DNA of 64,000 nucleotides from Flectonema sp. DT1601 (taxonomy: Eukaryota > Euglenozoa > Diplonemea > Diplonemida > Diplonemidae): contig OZ025791.1 of NCBI GenBank assembly GCA_964019425.1, forward strand, positions 1,092,501 through 1,156,500, written 5' to 3'. Every line of letters starts with the position of its first letter. Within the stretch, counting starts at the first letter, position 1. Position numbers and translations under genes: made by a program. This document shows positions 36,266 to 49,844 of this stretch, in pieces. The notes under the pieces were generated by a model. That model had not been told where the DNA came from, ran no database searches, and saw only the letters and a program-made list of their open reading frames with translations.

Positions 36266-39182
36266 ACTCCTCCCGTCCTCTGGCATGTAGTATTTGTTAA
36301 TGAACGTGAACAAGGAAATTAAGGAAATGGCAGTCGGGAAAGACCGCATGACAAAAATTGATTAGTCAAAAAATGCAAGAAACGTAACTAAGCCAATGTG
36401 AGAACAGGAAGAGTGACAGAATACCAAGCAGCCTAAATGAACAATGAAATCAAATACGAAGAATATAACTCGCTTGGTTCCGACAGCATATTGGCGGACA
36501 CTACGCAGTTCAGCACTGCAAACATCGCAAGCAATTTTTCAGAAAGTCAACTAATCACTTACCGTGGGGGGTGGGAGATAATCATAATTACACTACAGGG
36601 CGACTGTTAATAACAATCTGTCCCTTTTTTTATTTTGTTTCTTTTTTTTTGCGGACCCTTCAACCCTAATGAGATTCAATGAACACAAACGTTAACATAA
36701 AAAGGTACCGCGGAAACACTTTCACTTTGCGAAACAGATTTTCGCCTGATGCCTATACCCCCAAAGCTATAAAAGGGCATACGAGGGGGGGAACACGTAA
36801 GCTAACCAGAGGCTGAGTTTATTGCATTTGAGCGCTCACAAACTCAGCCCTCATGGCAAGCTATAGTGGCCTTGGGGAATCAGTAACTAACACAAACTTG
36901 GTTCCTTGTTTACTGCAATAGAAGGTACTGGCTGGACAACACAAGCCACGAACTCTGTCCTGCAGAGAAACCTAAATATAATATTCAGTTCATTAGAACT
37001 AAAGGTAAAATAAAGATATTGGCGGTTTGTTGTGGGGAGAGAAAACAATTAAAAAAAAAAAAAAAAAAAAAAAAGGGATACCCCCTAGGAAAATAATAAA
37101 GGGGGCTCCAATCGCGCAAGTGGATTTTTGGTGCAAGCCATTAACACCCAAAGCATTCTACATAATTTTTTTCTAATTTTATTATTTCACTTTTCGCAAA
37201 TAAACGTCCCGGTGCTAATTAAAGGTAACTACTTTGCTAAAAAAGCCATGCTATTTTTCTGTTCTTTTTTTTTTTTATATTTTCTTTTTTCCTTTTTCTT
37301 TCATTCTTTCTTTCTACATGGGTAACTTGGTACTGTGAATAACCACGAGACTTGAAACTGGCTAAACTGACATACAGTTTCGCCGAACCCGGCTACCATG
37401 TAAATATCAACGTTACGTAGGGGATGAAATGAAAAAAAAAAAAGAGGAAATTAGTGTAAGCAGTACTCTTTAGAAATACCTTTGACTAATTGCATTTAAG
37501 AGATCGTAAGAAAGCAATCAAGAAGCCTTCACACGATATGACGCTATTGCGTACTAGTTTCAGTACTTACGTACGTGGTTATGGCATCTGTGATGATGCT
37601 TGACCGTATTACTCTCAAAGTACTGCGACTGTAGGTATTTCTTACTCAACAAGTTTGTGAGCAATCATTCAAGTTTACTCGTCAATTAACACAAATTGTT
37701 AGAGGTGGAAAAAAACAAAAAAGGGGGAAATGTTGTTGCACAAGAATAAGAAAAAGAAAAAGAGAAGAGAAAACTTCGACAAGAAAAAAGAGGAAACTAG
37801 GCAGTTTTTGCTTTTGCCCTTCTCTCTGTTTTTCACCAAACTGCTGGGATGAGTTCACTATCTTATTAATTTTTAGTCGGGAAGTTTACCTTCGGGGGAG
37901 GGTTCACGGGTATGTCATGCGGTACCGCACATCCGTGAGCTTAAAAATGTTTTCAAATTATTACAGCGCACGTGTAAGGCTTTGTTTGTTACAAGGTTGG
38001 TAGAATACGTTTACAACAAGCTTTCACACAGGATGAGTCGAACTTCCTGAAAACTGCTGATCGCAACCCGCCACCATACAACAACAACGCCAAGTTTTAA
38101 AAAAACCAACAAAAATAGAGAAAATGCAGAAGGCCTCCAACTGTACTAATTGTTCACACAGACTAAAGAGTACCACGTAACTAAAAATACGTTGGAAGGC
38201 AAGACTTAAATCGTCTAAGGCAACTCTCCTTTCAGCTGTCTACGCTTTCCCAGAATGGTTACTATGTGCGGAATAATGAAAGAGCTTTTTAAAGTGCCTA
38301 GAAAGGCCTGTCCGTAAAGCTTTTTAAAAAGGGAAAGGAAGACCGGGTGGTTTCCTTGCATTTCCCGGCCTTGTAGTATGTTGCAAGAAAAGAACACATT
38401 TGATGACAAGCGGTTACTGTTGTCATCAAAAAAGGAAAGGGAAAAAAAAAGTGTTGGTTGGCAGCGCTCTTGGCCTTCCTCCAAGGAAACCTTTGCGCAA
38501 AAAAGTAGTAAGTACACAAAAGTAGATTGAGGTTAAGGTAAATAATTATATTAAAGCAGGCCTCGAGTAAAAACGTCCTTGGGGGACAGCTCAAGGATGA
38601 ATCCTATAAAACAAAACTTAGATTTTAAAAAAGAAAAAAAAAAAACGACTGCGGCAACCAACGTGAAAGTTGCAGCATCAAAAAAGTAGCAATTCAGTAC
38701 AAGCATACCAATCGAAGAATAACACAAAATCACGTACCAAAGCATGGTAGGAAATCGTGGATTCCTTTTCGCAAAAAAAAAAAAAAAAAAAATCATCTGA
38801 CCGTTTGTTATTTTTTTATTATTTTTTTTTCTTGTTTTTTTAAATTTCAGAGATATGGTGTTACTTCACTATTACTTCTCTCTCATAGTTTTTTTATCAA
38901 GTCACCAAAATGATGGAAAGGTAGCAAAAAACTTAAACTGAGGCAAATAATAATTAACTGCTAAAGTTGTGAATACCTAGGTAACGTTATTAAAAAACGT
39001 GCTTTGAGAGTTTCAACATGAATGGCTAGCCTGAGGAGCCAAGTTGAACTGAAACATGTTACATGAAGCAAGCAGCGATATCTGTTTAGTATTTTTTAAA
39101 AAAGAAAAAAAAATTAAAAAAATGAGGGGAAAGATTAATTTTCTTTTTAAGAGACTTTGCGTAGCATGCATGCAAGGTTGCC

Positions 39183-39642
39183 CCTACCTCCACTAAGGTA
39201 AAAGAACCTGCAACTTTTTTTTTTTTTTTTTTTTTTTTTCCCCGCTAGCACAAGTCAAAACACGTTAGCAGAAATAATTTTAAAAAATTATCGGGTAGTT
39301 GATTGTATTTAGCACGACCTTCCAAACCAATTCCGGGGCCCTATCTATCGCTGCGGAATAGCATGAGCTTCCTACCTGAAACTAGCAAGGTAAGAGCAAA
39401 AAGAAGTTTATTTTTTCAGTGTTTGTGGTACAAGCAAAGGGCTCGATGGCGATTGCCAGCATATCATATTGCTTACCGCAAGAAAAATGGCGGGTTGCGA
39501 GGGAAAAGATAACACCAATGGTGTCTATTACACAAGTTGTCTTTTTTTTTTCTCTTTTTTTTTTCTTCCCTTTTCCCAACACATGGGTGTTAAAGAACTC
39601 CGGTACAATGCGTATCCTACCTGAAGCTAATAAGGTAAGCGC
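39183..39642. repeat. Triplicated splice-donor-like unit
   Basis: CCTACCT...AAGGTAAG-like units occur at about 39183-39204, 39371-39397 and 39616-39642. On the plus strand the last two read as exon ends before GTAAG and give related peptides (FLPETSK and ILPEANK). On the minus strand they also stay open. This could be an exon duplicated twice or a non-coding tandem repeat. Confidence 0.4.
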
Positions 39643-42600
39643 GCAGGAGGTTTTTTTTAAATAACCTAATGACCTTACACGACAACGGAAGGGATCAAAA
39701 CTCATACAAACTTCTACTGCCAATCACAAAGGGAGGGAGATGACTTGGCGCAATCTTTTTTTTTTTTTTTTTCTTTTTTTTTTTTTCCCTTTTTAAAAGC
39801 TTTTTTCAAGCTACTGATTTCAACCATGAAATAGAAAAGAGTCTCGCTATTAGGTAGTGCAACAAACGACGAATTCTCTGTTGTTCTACGCTAGCGAATA
39901 TATATGAGTCTCTTTCATTATTCTTTTCCCTGAAGGATTCTACATTGGGAGGTCCACAGGGACTGTGTGCTGGAAATTATTCTTCCGTTTCTTTTTTTTT
40001 CCCCAAAAAAACAAAGACATGCCTACGACCAGGGGTCATTGTGCGTCTACCATCGTTTGTTTTTTATTTTGTTTTTTTTGTAATTTTTTTTTTGATGGGT
40101 TGTATTTAGTTTCAAGAAAGTCAACCTCTGAATCCCTGTTACCCAAATGTAGTAAAAGGGCAGGGGGTGTTTTTTTTTTTTTTCCCGTTTCTTAGAGTTG
40201 TTTTCTGAAGTTATGCACAACATGATTTTTTTTTTAAAAAAAAAAAAGGGGGAAAAAACGGAAAGAAAAGGAGGAAAAAAAAAAACATGTCGATAGCACT
40301 ATGTTTTTTTTTTTTTTTTCCTTTAGCGTATGTTAGAAGCAAACAGTGTTGAGTAAGAAACTAGTTCTCGCCAAAGGCAACCACCACTTATTTTAGATTA
40401 GCAAACAAGATCGAGAAGAGCTGACGCTGCTGATGTGGGTAGCAAAAAAGTGAAGGGAGGAAATTTTGATTTTTTTTTTTTTTTTTTTCAAGAAAAGAAA
40501 ATAACAAAAACTAAAGGGAGCTTAAGTGTTTAAGGAGAATTGGTTCTTTCTCTATGAAAAAGCATTCTCCGACAACAAGATTCGCGACCGCTCCAATGAG
40601 TTTTTGTGTAAAGCGAGTGGTAGAAACAATTAAAATTGAATAAAAAAAATTAGAGCACTGGTACTTAAATTATAATACCGCATCTCTGTGATGATTTGAA
40701 TAAAAGGAGTTCGCACGCTTTACTCGAAAAACCGATGGGTTTATGGAGATACATTCCTGTGGTTTCATCTAATCAATCGGAGGCGTTGGAAGAATGTTTA
40801 CCTTGAAGCCTCACTACGAAATGCTTTCAAAAAATATTATTAATACTAGTTCAATCCAAACGGTCAGGAGCTCACAACTCAACAGTTTTTATCTTCTTAA
40901 CCTTAACTGACGAGTCTGTAATTTCCAATAATATCCGGCAAAACAGAAGTGAAAAAAAGTTTTGAATAGGTCGTGTTAACTGTTAGCAGGGACGGTGTCT
41001 ATTTGGTTAATAAACCGTTTGAAGTTCGATATTTAATGAAGATTAGCACATCGCGAAAAAAAAACTATGACTATTTTGATGGCAACCAATGCATCGACAT
41101 GTACAACATATTCCTCCACCGGTAGATCGCGTCACAGAATTGTTGAAAGCTGTGCAATTCACATGCAACAAATGCAGTGGAGCCAGCAAGCAACAAAAAT
41201 ATCACTCTTGGTAAGAAGTTTAAGAAAATTGTGAGGGCTAAAAAAAAAAAAATGGAGAGGAGGAGGAGGAGAAAAAAAAGGTTTGACAACAAAAAAGAAT
41301 CGAATGAACTACAATTGTGTTCCGCGACCTGAGCGAGTCTCTCACTACATCTTCCAACATTGGTCAAGGAAATGCACAATTAATAATAAAGTTTTTTTTT
41401 GAACAATAGCAGGAAAAGAATATAAAAAAAAAAACTACACCCAACAATTTCGGGCATGCAGCTTAGGCAGCAAATCTACAAAGCCAACGTGACAATGAAA
41501 AGAGTTTTCATATTGGAAACAAACAATTAGGTGCTCGACATAGAGGAACAAGAAATGAAGTGTTGAATAAAATGGGGAGGGAACGAACTTAATGTATTTT
41601 CTCAAAGAAAAAAAGATAAATTAGATATTTAGAAAAGAAGAAAAAATTATTTTCCGAACCGCACTTCTCTCTCACAGTCACTGATCATCAACTTAACACG
41701 CACAATAAATCAAGTATCATGTAATTAGGTGCAACAATGTGAACGAAAGCCGTTAGGGCACGTAACTGGAAGGACTCTTTTTTTTTTTTTTAACGATTGA
41801 AAGAGGCTGTAACAAAAACTAGATTCAGAATACTTAAAGAGGGGGAAAAATATAAAATAAAAATCGCATTTTCGTTTCAGTAGTCTGCCTTTAACGTGTA
41901 AACTTACACCTGACATTTGAGGACCTTCTTTTAAAATAATATCACACAGAGATCTCACTTGCAAGCTTGACTTCAATATTGCTTTTCTTTACAAGAGGAT
42001 ATGGGATGATAGGGAGGGGTCCTTTTACTTTTAAGGAGGTCAATTCTTAGTACATTGACAAGGGGTGCAAATACATAAAAAAAGATCAAAAAAAGAAATA
42101 AATACCCTCGCAACAGAAAAACAAGAAACGACGCAAAAAGAAAAAATGAAATAAAAATAAAAATAAAAATGAAAACTTAAAAATTTAAAAAAAAAAAAAA
42201 AAAAAAAACACACAACACACAAATACTGCCATCAGAACCTCACGCAGGCCGTAATTAGCTCCGTGCTAGTATTCTGGTGTTTGGTTGGGGTTCTACAACA
42301 CCTGAGTGATGCAGTGATGTGTAAGTTAGCAGAATCAAAGGCACAGGTGTATACCTAAGAAATGACTGCTATAATTCACTATAGACACACAGTAAGAATT
42401 AACCACTACTGTCACTAACATGGAAAGCATTCAACAACTGTAATCAGAGACTACGGTGATGCGTCACTATGTCTTGAAGGATATTTTTAAAAAAAAAGGA
42501 ATTTTAGAAACATTGCAAAAAGGTTGAGAGAGCGTCGTATAAACAACTAAAACTTTTATTGTATTGTCATTTAACTTAGCTAATACCAACGCTCAACCAA

Positions 42601-45600
42601 AGGATGTTTCACCAGTCATCACATAGCACTAAGTGATGCTGGGTAATAGTACGCTGTACTGGAAGCTGCGAGAATAATTCTGGGAAGAAGCAAAAAAAAA
42701 ACGTAGTAAACCAGCCTCCAGTAACAGTAAATAGATAGCATAATCAGTATTAAAATAAAATATAAAAAAAAAAGAGTAATAATAATAAAATATGTAGCTG
42801 CATTACTAAAAAAATAAATAAATAAATGATTAAGTTCTCGTTTTGTGCGCAACTAATGACTTGCCTGAGACAAGAAAGTCGACGTTACGCAGTCGCGATT
42901 TGTACTTATCCACCGAGCAAAGACAAACTCATAGGAAACGAAAAACTGATCGTTGCAAGAACATACCTACAACAACGTTATGATTAGAACTGTAGTAATA
43001 GTAATACCTGGACAGTTACAAGAACAAAAAAAAAATGACTAAAAAAGTCACTTTCATTCAAGTACAAAGTCTTGGTTTTTTTTGTAGTAGTAATTTTTTT
43101 TTAATGATAAATATTTTCTTCAGTTAAAAATAGTGCAACAATAAAAAGAGAAAAAAAAAAACAATGATTATGTCCTGGAAATGCCGGACTGTACCCAACA
43201 GGGTGCAATAAGGGGATTGGATACTTTTTTGAATATTGAGGGGTAAGGAAGAAAAAAAAAAAGAAAATAGATTTTCTTTTTGAAAGATCCTTCAGTTTTT
43301 TTTTTGTTTCTTGTCTTTTTTTTTTCCTTCCCCTTTTTTTTTTTTTTTTTTGAGTTTCTTTTTTCTTTTTTTTCTTTTTTTTTTTGTTGTTCTTTTTTTC
43401 CTCTTAAAAAAATCAGTGGAAGAAAAAACGAAGCAAAAAACAAAAAGACAAAAAAAAAATAAGAAAAAAGAAAAAAACAAAAACAAAACAAAAAATTATG
43501 CGTTAACAGGAAGAGGCAAACTTTTTTGCTTCAACCACATTTCCAGAAATATACACGAACTGAGGAAGGTTAACATCTTTTGTAACTCGACCCACAGCCA
43601 GAATCGTGGTCCTTCATAGAGATGAGCTTTAGAAACAGACATACCAAGGAGGCAGGGAAAATGGGAAATGGGGTTAAAAAAGATAAAAGCAGCTCCCTGC
43701 ATGCGTGGAGATTATTAATTATGATTATTTTTTATTCATTGGTCATGTCACCGTAAGCAGGGAGAGTTTTTTTTTTTTTTTTTTTTTTAATAAAAATTGA
43801 GAACAATCACTCGTGGATGGCAGAAACCAACGCACAACCAAGAATAAAAAAAAATATGCCCCATCACGGTGGGGAAGCATCAGATTGTCTGAGCTTGAAT
43901 TGCGCCCCAATAGCAGATTTAAAAAGTCGTATTAGTTTCTATGTCTGCCTTATACTATTGGCATAAAGACTATATTATGTATTCATGTTTCTGTGCTTCA
44001 GTCACCAAGGGTTTTGCAAGTACATCTTCAACAACAATCTACATGTACATGGAAAAAAAAGGGAAGACGCAAAAAAAGCCTTAGAAAGAGAGAGTTGCGC
44101 AGAAAATGAATAAATGAATAAATAACCTTTTAGCCAAGTATTCTATTCTTAGATATTGTGGAAGGAGTTTCAATGCGTGACCGAAGCTATTATACAACGC
44201 AAATAATAAATAAAATAAAATAAAAAGCAGCTCTCAAGCGGATCTTCTTGCACAAGGAGCTTGCAGCTACCACCACGAAATGCTTGTGGCATGTTGGTAT
44301 AATAACCAACCACAGTATGTAAAGAAGGTGTACAAATATAGACTAAGAGACCAGCCAGTTAAGGTTAACTTCATAATAGTTTTCTTGCTTATTTATTTAT
44401 TTATTTACGCACAACACGGTACTACATTGCCACCATTCAGTGTTCTTTTTTTTTTTTTTTTTTTTTTTTCGATTTGGAAGAAACTAATTAAAAAGGTACA
44501 AATAAAGAAGGAAACCAAAAAAAGAAAGAAAAAAAAAGGGGGGGAAAGGGCAGTTATGGGTTTTCCTTTTTTTTTTTTTTTACTATGACTGTAAAAAAAA
44601 GGGAACAAAAAAGAGAAAAATCGGAAGGAGAAACATCACCGAGGCCCAACCTTCTTTTTAAGTCTTGTTTTTTTCAAACGTAGCAAGTTAACTAGCCAGG
44701 TTGGAAAGAAAAATATAGACCGAAAGAAAAATTAAAGGTGCAAGCTCTTCCTGAATAAGTCCGACAGGCGGTTAATATAAACTAGCAAAAAACAAAAACA
44801 AAAAGTGATCTTCACCACCCCCCTTTTTTTTTTTTTTAATAATCTTTGCTAAAATATTATCATCGTGAATACCTACCTTATTCGAGAAAACATTTTCCAA
44901 CCAAAAATAAAACATAATATTATATAAAAAGACAAGAGCCAACTACAAATCAAGAACATAAGTGCACACACCAATTTTTTTTACTTCAACTGTTATCTAT
45001 AAAAGTCAGGGAAGTTAAACCTCTGGAGACGCTCACAGGGAACCAGTCATTCGGTATCACAACCGCGGGACTCTCGTCAACGTTTCCCACCTTCTCGAAG
45101 AAAAAAAAAATAGGGCTACTTATTTAAAACACAAGAGTGGAATACAGCGTGTGGGTGAAGTGCACTGAGCGCAATACTTCTCATCATCGTCACTTGTAGC
45201 AGCTGAGAAAATGTGTACAAAAAAAGAACGGGGAGGGCGGGAGAAGAAAAATCGGAAACCACCAAAATAAACCATTATGTTTGTGCCACTGTAACCATCA
45301 TCTCTCTATAGATAAAAAAAATTGGAGAGAAAAAGAAGACAACACTGAAAAAAGATAACTTATATTCATATATTAAGGGGAGAGTGAAAAAGGATGGGAT
45401 GGGAAGCCTGGGGATATTGCTATTTAATGGGAGGGGAAAAGGTGTTACAAAACAGAACAAACAAACAAGAACAAAAATGAAAGAAGAAAAAGTTGATGTT
45501 GTTTTTTTTTTTTTTTTTTTATTCCATTCCTGAGCGGACTCGGGGTGGATATCAAACCGGTGAGGTCGCCAACACAGACGCCATGCGGGCATAGTCTAAA

Positions 45601-48117
45601 CAAAACTAATAAATTACTATACCAGTTATGGCGCAATATTTCCCAACAACAGAAAATAAACAGTCTTCTTTCAATGGGTTTTACGGGGAAATAGGAAGCA
45701 AACCGCGAGAGGAGGGGGATAAATTATTTTATAGAGTTTTTAAGGGAAAGAAGTTATTTAAAAGAATACATTAAAAGGAATGGAGGAAGGGAAGGGTGGG
45801 AAAAGAATCCGCAAAAAAAAGAAAACAAGAGAAACCAAAAAAAAAAAAAAAAATAAATAAATAAATAAAAAATAACAGATTCCTTGTTCACATGCACAAG
45901 ATCTCTTGTTAAAGAAAAAATATAAAAGTTCACAGCGCTGAATGGATACTTGAGGACCTCAAGCGACTTCCACATAACACCATAACATAGAAGACAATAA
46001 TAATGATAGGTAAAATGTCACAACTCAGTAATCTCTGTGTTTACAGGGGATTGTTTCCCCGTCATCTTTTTGTTTTCCCACTTCCACCAGATTATCAGTA
46101 AACTACTCTAGAGAAGTGTTCTAAAACAAATGAGCATAGTCAAAGAAGAGGCAGGAATCACTTATTTTCTCAGACAGAAAAAAGAAAAAAAAAACATGCA
46201 AACTAAAACCATTTCTTTTTTAAAACCACCAAATAACATAACAATGGAAGAAGAAATTATAATTTTTTTTTCGCATTTTTTTTTTCTTCTTTTGCCTTTT
46301 TTTTTTCCTTTAGAGACTGACTGATAAAAGGTCTTTTTGTCAACATTCTTTTTTTTTTTTTTTTTTTTTTTCCTCCCCTTTTGTAATAGTACATAAAGGT
46401 TGGCTGTAGTTATCTATGTCCCTATAAAAAAAAAAAGAAAAAAAGGAAAACAGCCAATAGATAAAACTAACGAGCTACAATAGGGCGATGATTTGATAAA
46501 AAATGGTAAGGAGAAGGGAAAAAAAAAAAAGAAAAAGAGGAAGAAAAAGAATCCAAGAATTACAAAAAGCCATATTAGTGTCACAGGGGCGCGTCGTGAC
46601 TCAGTATTTCGTCTTTCCTAATATTCTCTTCCTCTTCAAGCTGAACTTCCTCTTGCAAAATGTTACTGGTTTCCCCAGGGGCGGGGAAGGGAAATTATTA
46701 TTGTTAGGACACTGCAAATGTCGAGAGGTCAAAACGTAAAAAAAAAAAACAGTACTAGTATAAAAAGAATATAAGAGCGGGAGGGGAGAAAAAAATATGA
46801 AAAGGGAAAAAGAAGAAAAAGATACTAAACCGCAATAAATCCTAAATATCCTTTTTTTTAAAAAAAATAACACAAGCATAATAATAAGCAAAATTCATAT
46901 TGCATTTTTTTTTTTTTTTCTTTTCTTTTCATTTCTCTTGATTTGTTGCTCACGATACATAAAGGGTTAACCCAATAGGGAGAAAGGGAAAATAAATAAA
47001 TTGTAAAAAATAATGTGCGCGTTGGCCTTCAACGCCTGCCGGGAAGAGAGTTTTTTTTTTTTTTTTTTTTCTTCTTACGTTTCTCCTTTGCATGATATAC
47101 GCCGAGAGATAAGTTTTACTTTTGTGTTTTTGTTTTTGGTTTTTTTTTTTTGCTTTTATTCCAAGATCAAGACAAAAAATTATTAAAGACGTGCAAAGCG
47201 AAAAATGGGAAGGGTAGGCAGCAACCAGACCAGCTGCTTAGCATCGGGCAGTGAGGAATTTCATGGGCGATGCTGTGAAAGTCGCGAATTGGCTTCCCTT
47301 CGCTTGTTTACTCCTTATTCAGGTTCCAATAATTTCTTTTTTCACACCCTCCCCTTCCCCCACTCAGATGAGCGAGTGAATCATGCCAGGATGGGAGCGA
47401 ACAAAGAAGTATTAAGTATTAAGGGGATGGGGATGGGGAGGGGAAAAACTGTAAGAAAACTACCCATACGGGAGTTCCTTACATGTTCTTTTACAACAAG
47501 AAGTATAAGGCTGCCTTCATCTGTGACTGAAAAAAGGCAATAGACGAAATTACCATTTAATCTGTAAGTCATCGATCCAAGACCAGTAAATAATAATAAC
47601 TCAACACAGCAACTCTAAAAGTGTCAACGCCTTGGCGATAGACGGGAGAGTGCTGTGTACTGTGTTTGTCTCTCTCACGCTCTCACACACAATCTCTCTC
47701 TCCCTCCCAGTTAGGCCCAACGCACACAAATACTCGTTTTTTTATTGTTGTCTTTTTTTTTGTTTGTTTGTTTGTTTGTTTTTTGTAGCTTGTTTGTTTA
47801 TTTGTTTGTTTGTTTGTTTTTTTTTCCATCATTTTTATTTCGTTCGCCAAAAAAAAAAATTTTTTTTTTATTTCGTCTTTTTTTTTTTTTGCAAAAACTT
47901 CAAAATTCCCAAAAAAAAATTAATTAAAGGGAATTTAGTGTGCAAAACTAAAAGAACTAGTGTTGGCAGAAAAAACCTACACAACACATAAAAAAAAAAA
48001 AAAACGGTAAATAATAAGCCAATACAAATCAAACAAATATCTACACCGCTACCATAATTGAATATCAGCGAAATAGATAAATTGATTTTAAAAAAATTCC
48101 TTACATCACAGCAATTA

Positions 48118-48155
<38 letters not shown>

Positions 48156-48664
48156 GGGAAAAAAAAGAAGGGAAAAAAAAAAAGAAAAAAATTAATAAAA
48201 ACCTAAAAAAAAAAAAAAAAAACCAAAGTGCATAAATTTTCAAGCACCAGGAGTTTAATATCTGTGATGTTTAGAATTAGTTTTTTTTTCTTTTTTTTTT
48301 TTTTTTTTCCCATCCCTCTCTTTTTTTTTTTCCTTTTTTTTTTCTTTTTTTTTGCTTTACTTGTTGCTTGATCGACTATTTTTTTGATGCGAATTACGAT
48401 CATAAAACAGAATTAACACAAGCCATAAAGAGATGAAAAACTTTGAACAAAAAACCACTCAAGACAGGGATAGACACGAGACTCAGCATTTCCTGGCCTC
48501 TCACATGACTTTATAGTATGCACAATATTGGTTTATTTATTTTATTGTTTTTTTCCTCTATCTCTTTTATTTTTTTTTTTTTTTTTTTGTTGCTGTCGTA
48601 TTTTCAAAACTTTCTCCATTTGTTTGGTACGGTTGGTAAAAAGATTTTTGGTACTTTACAGGTT

Positions 48665-49532
48665 TTACTGCATGGCAGAAAACTTCTGTGCGTCGTGAAG
48701 ACGTCTTCTTACCACAGGTTCTGCAGGCGGGACTGGTCTTGGAGCATCTCTTGCCTTTGGTGGCGTAAACAACGCTGCCCAGCAGCAGTTGGGAGAGATT
48801 GTAGACGTGTATATTCTGCGGTACTGTGGACGAGGCTTACGAATATACTTTGCTGCACGTAGGATGTGATGTTGTGAAATACTTGTATTAAATTCAATAA
48901 GGTTTAATAAAGTTGCTTCCATCTCGTTCAAGTCAAGTGGACTAACACCACCCAATCTTGACAACTCAGAATTCAAGTCTACAGTAACGTCGTTGGTGTC
49001 TAAGGCTTTCAAAGCAACTAAAAGACAGGCTAACAAAACGCGGTGGCTGTTCCATGGTGTTAGAGGCATATCTCCTACAATACAAGAACGGTCAATTAAA
49101 ACAGCTGTGTGGTACCAAACTTCAGAATGAAAATTCAACTTAGCTAATCCCTTTCCGAATTGAAATATTGAAATTGGTGGAATGCTCACACACTCAAACA
49201 TAGAGCGTGAATCACATGAGTCATGTTTTCCTACTCGTCTGTTCATTTCAGCAGTTGCAGTTATTAAATCCGCAAGTCCTTCGATACCTCCGGCATTTCT
49301 ATCTGGTGCAACGATCTTTTCCAGATCTAAAGATGGAACCATTTCTTTATATTTCTTAACTGGGGGTAACGATCCAGTGCTGAGAGGAGCATTCTCTCCT
49401 CCTAACGAATCCCTTCTCAAACTATCAGACGAAGATGGCGATGGATAAGCAGAAGATGAGCTTCCATTTGATGTTCCGGACAACACCATCGTTGACGCCT
49501 TTCCCAAAGGCGGTGGAGGTGGTTGACGCATT
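48665..49532 (-). CDS. PHO80/P-type cyclin
   Basis: A cyclin-dependent kinase regulatory subunit of the PHO80-like (P/U-type) class, which pairs with Pho85/CDK5-like kinases. The protein is 288 aa from the ATG at 49532; an upstream in-frame GTG is not used. Residues about 110-225 form the cyclin box, with the class pattern SIPPISIFQFGKGL, then LIDRS, NSHRVLLACLLVALKALD, and LGGVSPLDLNEMEATLLNLIEFN. The first 105 residues are Pro/Ser-rich and probably disordered; the last 60 are basic with Pro. A splice acceptor (CACATAG) about 36 nt upstream of the ATG hints at a 5' UTR intron. The exact role (phosphate sensing, cell cycle or other) cannot be told from the sequence. Confidence 0.88.
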
Positions 49533-49811
49533 ATTATATATGTCAGGGGTATCACTAGCGTATGTGATGACCTCCTATGTGGGGAGAAAAAAAGATTTTT
49601 AATAGTTGCTATCTTACAATTAAAAGACTTGTATACAAGTTACCCATTCCTTGCTTGGCTTCGACATGTTGTTTACTGCAGAAAAGATGTATAAAAATTC
49701 CTATTTTATAAAAACAGACAAACATAAACAGGTAGATATGCCCTTTTGATGTGCAAGTAAAGGGCACTTTGATTTTTAAAAAAAAAAAAAACACAAGTGG
49801 GGAAATGAAAG

Positions 49812-49844
<33 letters not shown>

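Larger units (their letters stand above)
24606..48664. other. 24-kb gene-poor, homopolymer-rich region
   Basis: I find no gene that I would defend. The stretch is crowded with A or T runs, often 20-35 long: 33 A at 26903-26935, 35 T at 33334-33368, 33 A at 36230-36262 and 34 A at 48119-48152. Purine stretches joining G-runs to A-runs are also common. Most long open frames are Phe- or Lys-rich translations of these tracts. Diverged tandem and inverted duplications occur at 25300, 27565, 28061, 28897 and 39183. Isolated exon-like pieces exist on both strands, for example a minus-strand hydrophobic one near 41071-41250 and another near 25950-26180. An intron-rich gene with tiny exons cannot be excluded. 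Confidence 0.5.

Noticed and set aside
41071-41379. Minus-strand frame with a membrane-like segment
   Set aside because: Half of it is T-tract residues and no start or splice partner is defensible.
43168-43619. Phe/Lys-rich open frames on both strands
   Set aside because: They are translations of T- and A-tracts, with mirror frames on the opposite strand.
45536-45595. tRNA-like A and B box spacing on the minus strand
   Set aside because: The T-arm stem does not pair and no acceptor stem can be drawn.
49533-49555. GTG start eight codons upstream in the cyclin
   Set aside because: A nuclear gene is expected to use ATG; the ATG at 49532 is the first in frame.
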